From Phycisphaerae bacterium (GTDB taxonomy: Bacteria; Planctomycetota; Phycisphaerae; UBA1845; PWPN01): a stretch of 9,938 nt of DNA. The stretch is taken from the NCBI GenBank assembly GCA_026647385.1, contig JAPKGY010000048.1:1-9938 (forward strand), written 5' to 3'. A program made the position numbers and the translations under genes. This document shows, in pieces, positions 5,337-9,938 of this stretch; positions within the stretch are counted from its first letter, which is position 1, and each line of letters opens with the position of its first letter. Below the pieces are notes generated by a model. It was not told the origin of the DNA. It did not search any database and was given only the letters and a program-made list of their open reading frames with translations.

Positions 5337-6581
5337 ATGAGTCAGATAAACGCGAGCGCTCTGGCCGATACGGTTCGTAAGATCGTGGATTCGACGCCCG
5401 TCCTGGACATGCACACGCATATCTACGCGCCGGCGTTCGGGCCCCTGCTGCTCTGGGGAATCGACGATCTGCTGACGTATCACTACGTGGTGGCCGAGCT
5501 GTTCCGGGTGGCGCCGCTGCCCTACGAGAAGTATTGGGCCTTGAGCAAGGCCGACCAGGCGGACTATGTCTGGAAGCACCTGTTCGTCGAGCGATCGCCC
5601 GTTTCGGAGGCGTGCCGGGGCGTCCTGACGATTCTGCACGCGCTGGGGCTGGATACCTCAGCGCGCGACCTCGCGGCGTTGCGGCGCTACTTCGCGTCGC
5701 TGACCGTCGAGCAATACACCGACCGGGTCTTCGAGTTGGCCGGCGTGTCGAGCGTGGTGATGACCAACGATCCGTTCGACGATCTCGAAAGGCCGGTCTG
5801 GGAGAAGGGATATCCGCGCGATCCGCGGTTTCAGGCGGCGTTGCGGATCGATCCGTTGCTGAACGACTGGCTCGGAGCCGCCCGGCGTTTGAAGGAATGG
5901 GGCTACGACGTGCGCGGCGACCTCGGTCCCCGCGATGTCGATGCGGTGCTGCGGTTCCTGGCGGACTGGGTCAAGCGGATGCAGCCGCGGTATATGGCCG
6001 TCTCGCTCCCGCCGACCTTCGCGTTGCCCGACGGCTCGTCGTGCGGCACGCTGATCGAAAAGTGCGTGCTGCCGGCGGCCCGCGACGCGGGGATCCCGTT
6101 CGCGACCATGATCGGCGTGCGGCGGGCGGTGAACCCGCACCTGCGTCTGGCCGGCGACGGCCTGGGCCGGGCCGACGTCCAGGTCGTCGATCGGCTGTGT
6201 ACCCGGTTCCCCGACAACCGATTCCTGGTCACGATGCTCGGCCGGGAGAACCAGCACGAGCTGTGCGTGTCCGCCCGCAAGCATTCGAATCTGATGGTCT
6301 TCGGCTGCTGGTGGTTCGTCAACGTGCCGAGTCTGATCGAGGAAATCACGCGCATGCGGATGGAACTGCTCGGCCTGTCGTTCGTGCCCCAGCATTCGGA
6401 TGCCCGGGTGCTCGACCAGATTATCTACAAATGGTCGCACTCGCGGTCGATCCTGGCGGACGTGCTCGCGGACAAGTACCGAGATCTGCTCGACGCCGGC
6501 TGGTCCGTGACCGAGCAGGACATCCGACGCGACGTGCGGATGTTGCTGAGCGGCAACTTCGAGCGCTTCTGCGAGAGCTGA
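5337..6581 (+). CDS. uxaC: Uronate isomerase, Bh0493-like divergent group (414 aa)
   Basis: Interconverts D-glucuronate/D-fructuronate and D-galacturonate/D-tagaturonate, the first step of uronate breakdown. It is cytoplasmic and a member of the amidohydrolase superfamily. The sequence closely follows, from memory, the Bacillus halodurans Bh0493 type rather than E. coli UxaC. Matching blocks are DMHTH at 24-28 (H26 and H28, metal-binding strand 1), RSPVSEACRGVLT at 86-98, VVMTNDPFDD at 140-149, MAVSLPPTF at 220-228, FLVTML-RENQHEL at 296-309, SNLM-FGCWWF at 317-327, and PQHSDARVL at 351-359 with catalytic D355. The length (414) is near that of Bh0493 (about 427) and shorter than classic UxaC (about 470). 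The ATG at 5337 has GGAG 9 bases upstream; a farther upstream in-frame ATG (5265) would add 24 residues of unlikely sequence. No uxuA, uxaB, kdgK or transporter gene is adjacent. cdsA begins 73 bases downstream. Confidence 0.93.
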   Translation: MSQINASALADTVRKIVDSTPVLDMHTHIYAPAFGPLLLWGIDDLLTYHYVVAELFRVAPLPYEKYWALSKADQADYVWKHLFVERSPVSEACRGVLTILHALGLDTSARDLAALRRYFASLTVEQYTDRVFELAGVSSVVMTNDPFDDLERPVWEKGYPRDPRFQAALRIDPLLNDWLGAARRLKEWGYDVRGDLGPRDVDAVLRFLADWVKRMQPRYMAVSLPPTFALPDGSSCGTLIEKCVLPAARDAGIPFATMIGVRRAVNPHLRLAGDGLGRADVQVVDRLCTRFPDNRFLVTMLGRENQHELCVSARKHSNLMVFGCWWFVNVPSLIEEITRMRMELLGLSFVPQHSDARVLDQIIYKWSHSRSILADVLADKYRDLLDAGWSVTEQDIRRDVRMLLSGNFERFCES

Positions 6582-6654
6582 CGAACGCACGATCGAGGCT
6601 GTGGACGCTGTTCATCTCCTGACGTAGCATGGCCGACGGAAAGGTTGACACACG

Positions 6655-7614
6655 ATGCTGCGCATACGCGTTCTCCTCGGGACATTGATGGTGTTGGCAT
6701 TGGTCGGTTTGGTGGCGGCGGACGCTTGGATCTCGCGCAATCTGCCCAATCAGCCGATGGCTGACGTCATCGCGAGCGGCCAACTGGCGATCCGGTGCTG
6801 GGGCTTCCCGACGGTTGCCACCGCGGTTGTCCTCGCACTCTTTGCGGCGCTGGAGTTCGGAGCCATTCTTCGCCAGGCAGGGCATCAGCCGGCCGCCGCC
6901 TGGGCGGCTGTCGTCAGCGCCGGGCTGATCGCCCTGCCCTGGATCCAGACCGCGCTTTGGCCGACCACCCCGGCCTTCGTGGCTGCCGATCTGTCCCGGC
7001 CGGTGACGACGGCCTGGTTGACCGGTGGCCTGGTCTGCACTTGCCTGCTCGTCCTCGCTCGGCGCACCACGGCCGGGGCCGTGCCCGCCATCGCCACAAC
7101 CCTGCTCATCATTGGCTTCGTGGGTCTGTTGGGCTCGTTCCTGGTCCAAATTCGGTGTTTAATCCCCGGCCCAGCGGGGGCGGTGCTTGTGTTTTACACC
7201 GTTTTAACCATAAAGTCTTGTGATATAGGGGCTTATCTCCTGGGTCGCGTTTTCGGCCGAACCCCCTTGGCTGCATGGCTCAGCCCCAAGAAGACGGTTG
7301 AGGGGTTCATCGCCGGCTTTATCCTGGCTTGCCTGGTGGCTCTTGGCGGCATGGGGGCGTGGGGGGTATGGGGGACGGCAAGCCTGGGAAGAGTTCCCCT
7401 CACTATGGCGCAAGCTATTGTTTTTGGGGCAGTTATGGCGGTTGTCGGCCATCTGGGCGACCTCACCGAATCGGCTTTCAAACGCGACGTGGGTGCGAAG
7501 GACAGCGGAGCGGTGGTACCGGCGTTCGGGGGTTTTTTGGATATCCTGGACTCGCCCTGGTTTGCGGCGCCGGCCGCCTGGTGGCTGCTGACATTTTTCG
7601 GGCAGGGGAGATAA
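6655..7614 (+). CDS. cdsA: Phosphatidate cytidylyltransferase (CDP-diglyceride synthase, 319 aa)
   Basis: Converts phosphatidate and CTP to CDP-diacylglycerol, the precursor of phospholipids, in the inner membrane. The protein is highly hydrophobic with about eight predicted helices. The conserved core is in the C-terminal half: KSCDIGAY at 187-194, SPKKTVEG at 210-217, GDLTESAFKRDVGAKDSG at 268-285 and DSPWFAAP at 299-306. The PROSITE-type signature is clearly present from S273, but with two departures. The usual HGG is FGG (F291), and the usual D-R-x-D is D296-I-L-D299. The ATG at 6655 has GGAAAGG 10 bases upstream. Codon use changes inside the gene: from about 7141 onward A/T-ending codons, including TTA, ATA, TCT and AGA, become common, although upstream they are rare. 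It is followed by phoH after 125 bases. Confidence 0.93.
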   Translation: MLRIRVLLGTLMVLALVGLVAADAWISRNLPNQPMADVIASGQLAIRCWGFPTVATAVVLALFAALEFGAILRQAGHQPAAAWAAVVSAGLIALPWIQTALWPTTPAFVAADLSRPVTTAWLTGGLVCTCLLVLARRTTAGAVPAIATTLLIIGFVGLLGSFLVQIRCLIPGPAGAVLVFYTVLTIKSCDIGAYLLGRVFGRTPLAAWLSPKKTVEGFIAGFILACLVALGGMGAWGVWGTASLGRVPLTMAQAIVFGAVMAVVGHLGDLTESAFKRDVGAKDSGAVVPAFGGFLDILDSPWFAAPAAWWLLTFFGQGR

Positions 7615-7615
7615 A

Positions 7616-7720
7616 ATGGTAGAGTCGGATACCGCACCGCCCGAGGGGCATGGGTATTCGAGGCGCCGTCGGCAGGGGAGAGACGTTCCCGGCCGGCACG
7701 GACGGCCAGGTACCTGCTAG
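7616..7720 (+). CDS. Possible small basic protein between cdsA and phoH (34 aa)
   Basis: An ATG one base after the cdsA stop has a strong AGGGGAG 5 bases upstream and opens a 34-codon frame ending in TAG, 19 bases before the phoH start. The product is hydrophilic and basic, with RRRR at 16-19, GRDVPGRHGRPG after it, and a single C-terminal Cys. No family is recognised and there is no membrane segment. It may be a true translationally coupled small gene, a leader peptide influencing phoH, or chance. The good ribosome binding site is the main argument for it; short GC-rich frames like this are common. Confidence 0.22.
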   Translation: MVESDTAPPEGHGYSRRRRQGRDVPGRHGRPGTC

Positions 7721-7739
7721 GTTGGAGTACTGAAGCAAG

Positions 7740-8678
7740 TTGGAACTCACCATTACGCTGGAGGACGCGGGCAAGCGGGCGGCCCTTTTCGGGTCGGGTG
7801 ACCGGCACCTCCGACTCATCCGGGGGGCGCTGGGAGTTCAGATCGCAGCCCGGGAATCCTCGATTCGGCTGTCGGGCAACACACGGGCGGTCGGCCAGGC
7901 CGCGACCGTGCTGGAGCAGATGCAGCGCCTCCTTCGCGACCGGGAAGAGTTGGGCGACGAGCAGGTGGCTGAAGCCATCGCCCGGGCCACGCGGATCGGC
8001 GATCCCGGGGCGTTCAACGGAGACGCGATAGAAGTTTATGCCCCTACGCCGGTCGGCCCGAAGACCGCGGGCCAGAAGGCTTACGTTCAGGCGATCCGGC
8101 AGCACGATTTGGTGTTTTGTCTGGGGCCGGCGGGCACGGGCAAGACGTACCTGGCCGTCGCCATGGCGGTTTCGATGCTCAAGGCGGGATGCATCCAGCG
8201 GATCATCCTGGTTCGGCCGGCGGTCGAGGCGGGCGAAAAGCTGGGCTTTCTGCCGGGTGACATGCAGGCGAAGGTGAACCCGTATCTTCGCCCGCTGTTC
8301 GACGCGATGGCGGACATGATGACGTTCGACCAGATCAAGCGACTGATGTCGAACGACATGATCGAGGTGGCGCCGCTGGCGTTCATGCGCGGCCGGACGC
8401 TCAACAGCAGCGCGATCATTCTGGATGAGGCGCAGAACACGACGTGTTCGCAGATGTTGATGTTCCTGACGCGGATGGGGCATCGCAGCAAGATGATCGT
8501 GACGGGCGACGACAGCCAGGTCGACCTGGATCACCCGGAGTCGTCGGGGCTGACGGACGCTCTTCGCCGGCTGAGCGGATTGGACGGCATCGCCTTTATC
8601 CGGCTGGACAAGCTGGATATCGTGCGTCATCGGCTGGTGCAGGATATTGTGAACGCGTATGCGAACGGGAAGGCCTGA
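7740..8678 (+). CDS. phoH: PhoH-family ATPase (312 aa)
   Basis: A cytoplasmic P-loop NTPase of the PhoH/PhoL family, linked in various bacteria to RNA metabolism and ribosome-related functions; the precise activity is not settled. The N-terminal 90 residues are a KH-like region (ALFGSGDRHLRLIRGALGV at 15-33 matches the family). The PhoH ATPase follows, with Walker A GPAGTGKT at 129-136, VRPAVEAGEKLGFLPGD at 158-174, Walker B IILDEAQN at 226-233, sensor region VTGDDSQVDL at 254-263 and a C-terminal VRHRLVQDIV with likely Arg fingers. The start is TTG at 7740. An in-frame TGA sits at 7731-7733 and the family N-terminus begins at once, so no ATG fits. A GGAG at 7724-7727 is rather far, and GAAG at 7732-7735 is closer. 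The loop after QVDL reads DHPESSGL, a slight departure from the common proline-first form. An HDED membrane protein gene follows. Confidence 0.96.
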   Translation: MELTITLEDAGKRAALFGSGDRHLRLIRGALGVQIAARESSIRLSGNTRAVGQAATVLEQMQRLLRDREELGDEQVAEAIARATRIGDPGAFNGDAIEVYAPTPVGPKTAGQKAYVQAIRQHDLVFCLGPAGTGKTYLAVAMAVSMLKAGCIQRIILVRPAVEAGEKLGFLPGDMQAKVNPYLRPLFDAMADMMTFDQIKRLMSNDMIEVAPLAFMRGRTLNSSAIILDEAQNTTCSQMLMFLTRMGHRSKMIVTGDDSQVDLDHPESSGLTDALRRLSGLDGIAFIRLDKLDIVRHRLVQDIVNAYANGKA

Positions 8679-8803
8679 GGTTATCGGTCGTCGCCGGGGC
8701 GGAGTTACCCGAGCGGTCCCGGATGACGATGATAGAGGGATGAACCGGGGACGAGTGAGGCGCGGATCGCCCGGATCATCCGGAGTCGCGGGCTGAGAGA
8801 CGA

Positions 8804-9938
8804 GTGTTGAAACCGAAGGCGACAAGTCGAGCCGAGACCCGACGCCAGGAGGCCAAGCGTCTGCTGGTCGAGCAGCGCGGGACGGTCTGGCAGCGGGTGA
8901 CGCGTCGGGTTCGCCCCGCGGTGATCGTGATCTGGGGCGGGTTTTACCTTGCGATTCTCGCGATCATGCTGGTCGGCGAGACGGCGATGCCCTGGCGTTT
9001 ACACCAGGAGGTCACCACCGACGTGACCGCCCGGGCCGCGTTTGAGTTCGAGGACAAGGCGACCGCGAAACAACTGCGGCAGGAGGCGGCTGCGCTGGCG
9101 CCGGACGTGTATGTCCAAAACCCTGCGCCGCTGGTGACGATTCGGAATCGGCTGACCGAGTTGCTGGCGGCGGCGAAGGCGTCGGGGACTGATGGGGCCA
9201 AGCTGAAATCGCAGTTGGCGGAGAAGGGCTGGTCGTTGGGCGACGAGGCGATCGCCCTGCTGCAGCAGTACTCGGCGGACCCGGCCAAGGCCGCCCTGTA
9301 CGATGCGGCGGCGGTGAGACTGGTGGAGGATCTGGGCCGACGGCCTCTCGTGCAGGAGCCTGCCCAGCCGGTCAGACAGGGGACGCCGCGCACGGCGATC
9401 CTGCGCTCGGAGGAGGGGGGCCGGACGCAGGAGACGGAGGTGGTGATCAACCGGCTCCAGTACGTGAGCGACGCCAAGACCCTCTCGCAGACGGCGACCC
9501 AACTGGCGGCCGGCCACTTCGCCGAGCCCTTGAGGCCGGTCGTCTCGGAGCTGATCGTTCGAACGCTGGGCGGGCCGACGGGGAAGGATCCGGCGGCCTA
9601 CGCGCCGCTGTGGCGGTACGACCCGGTGGCCACTCTGGATGGGATCAAGCAGGCCCAGGACCAGGTCAAGGCGGTGATGATCCATCGCGAGCCCGGGGAC
9701 CTGCTGGTGCGGGCGGGCACGACGCTATCCGCCGCGGAGATGGAGCTTCTGGCGCGGGAGCATGAGGCCTATCTGAAGGCGCGGCGAACCGATCCCGATC
9801 TGCGGCGGGAGAACCTGCTTCGCCAAGCGGGCGTCGCGGCGCTGGTCCTGGCGGTGACGCTGGGGATCGCGGCCTACAGCACTTTTTACCAGCGGCGCAT
9901 TCCAGAGAATGCGTCCCGCTCCCTGGCGCTCGCCCTGC
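8804..9938 (+). CDS. PgpH/YqfF-like 7TM-HD membrane protein, N-terminal part (cut by window end)
   Basis: The start of a 7TMR-HDED protein, the family that includes the c-di-AMP phosphodiesterase PgpH. The visible 378 residues are a basic cytoplasmic N-tail (1-37), a membrane helix at about 39-57, a large extracytoplasmic HDED region (about 60-335) and a second helix at about 341-358. Typical HDED features are ARAAFEFEDKATAKQLRQEA near 76-95, VYVQNP at 102-107, and, near its end, HREPGDLLVRAGTTLS followed by a helical AEMELLAREHEAYL. The other membrane helices and the catalytic HD domain lie beyond the window, so activity cannot be judged. The start is GTG at 8804, because the frame is closed by a TGA at 8756-8758, no ATG lies between, and a weak GAGAG precedes it. 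It follows phoH by 125 bases, a conserved neighbour pairing; ybeY is expected downstream. Confidence 0.9.
   Translation, partial: MLKPKATSRAETRRQEAKRLLVEQRGTVWQRVTRRVRPAVIVIWGGFYLAILAIMLVGETAMPWRLHQEVTTDVTARAAFEFEDKATAKQLRQEAAALAPDVYVQNPAPLVTIRNRLTELLAAAKASGTDGAKLKSQLAEKGWSLGDEAIALLQQYSADPAKAALYDAAAVRLVEDLGRRPLVQEPAQPVRQGTPRTAILRSEEGGRTQETEVVINRLQYVSDAKTLSQTATQLAAGHFAEPLRPVVSELIVRTLGGPTGKDPAAYAPLWRYDPVATLDGIKQAQDQVKAVMIHREPGDLLVRAGTTLSAAEMELLAREHEAYLKARRTDPDLRRENLLRQAGVAALVLAVTLGIAAYSTFYQRRIPENASRSLALAL

Noticed and set aside
8771..8783. Palindrome CCGGAT-C-ATCCGG between phoH and the HDED gene
   Set aside because: Six-base arms with a single-base centre cannot form a hairpin, and such words are expected often in GC-rich DNA. 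No second copy is nearby to suggest an operator.
7233..8825. Minus-strand open frame of 530 codons opposite cdsA and phoH
   Set aside because: It is the mirror of two well-identified genes in GC-rich DNA. The translation is Arg/His/Pro/Gln-rich without any recognisable domain.
1..9938. Undescribed multi-gene defence, mobile or biosynthetic system
   Set aside because: No integrase, transposase, toxin-antitoxin pair, restriction, CRISPR or clustered unknown genes are present. The unknowns are two isolated secreted proteins, an edge fragment and a 34-codon ORF.

Overview
The window is GC-rich, gene-dense bacterial DNA with short intergenic gaps and no RNA genes, insertion sequences or CRISPR. 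The gene set points to a Planctomycetota-type bacterium, possibly of the Phycisphaerae group. It has a secreted formylglycine sulfatase, lipoprotein-like secreted proteins of unknown function (one with an 'STQP'-type proline/alanine-rich linker), and a cdsA - phoH - 7TM-HD membrane protein cluster. This taxonomic placement is inference; there is no marker gene.

Layout. (1) Bases 1-1802, minus strand: a class I SAM-dependent methyltransferase, then an unrecognised lipoprotein-like gene with its own likely extended -10 promoter, then the start of a third gene that leaves the window at base 1. (2) Bases 1803-3858, plus strand, divergent from the methyltransferase: an exported sulfatase followed by a small unrecognised lipoprotein-like gene. 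(3) Bases 3839-5223, minus strand: yjbQ followed closely by nfo (endonuclease IV). The nfo start codon appears to lie inside a 7-bp tandem repeat, and its 3' end overlaps the convergent lipoprotein gene. (4) Bases 5224-9938, plus strand: a Bh0493-type uronate isomerase, then cdsA, phoH and the N-terminal part of a PgpH/YqfF-like 7TM-HD protein cut by the window end. A 34-codon ORF with a good ribosome binding site sits between cdsA and phoH.

How the genes fit together. Sulfatase and uronate isomerase both suit breakdown of sulfated, uronic-acid-containing polysaccharides, but they are separate transcription units with other genes between them, so the link is only suggestive. Nfo is base-excision repair. 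CdsA makes CDP-diacylglycerol for phospholipids. PhoH next to an HDED-type membrane HD protein is a widely conserved pairing, in many bacteria followed by ybeY, linked to RNA metabolism and nucleotide signalling.

I looked for an undescribed multi-gene system and did not find one. Most genes are housekeeping or well-known families. The points worth checking are the repeat-derived nfo start, the gene overlap at the left edge, the altered CdsA signature and codon shift within cdsA, and the small ORF between cdsA and phoH.
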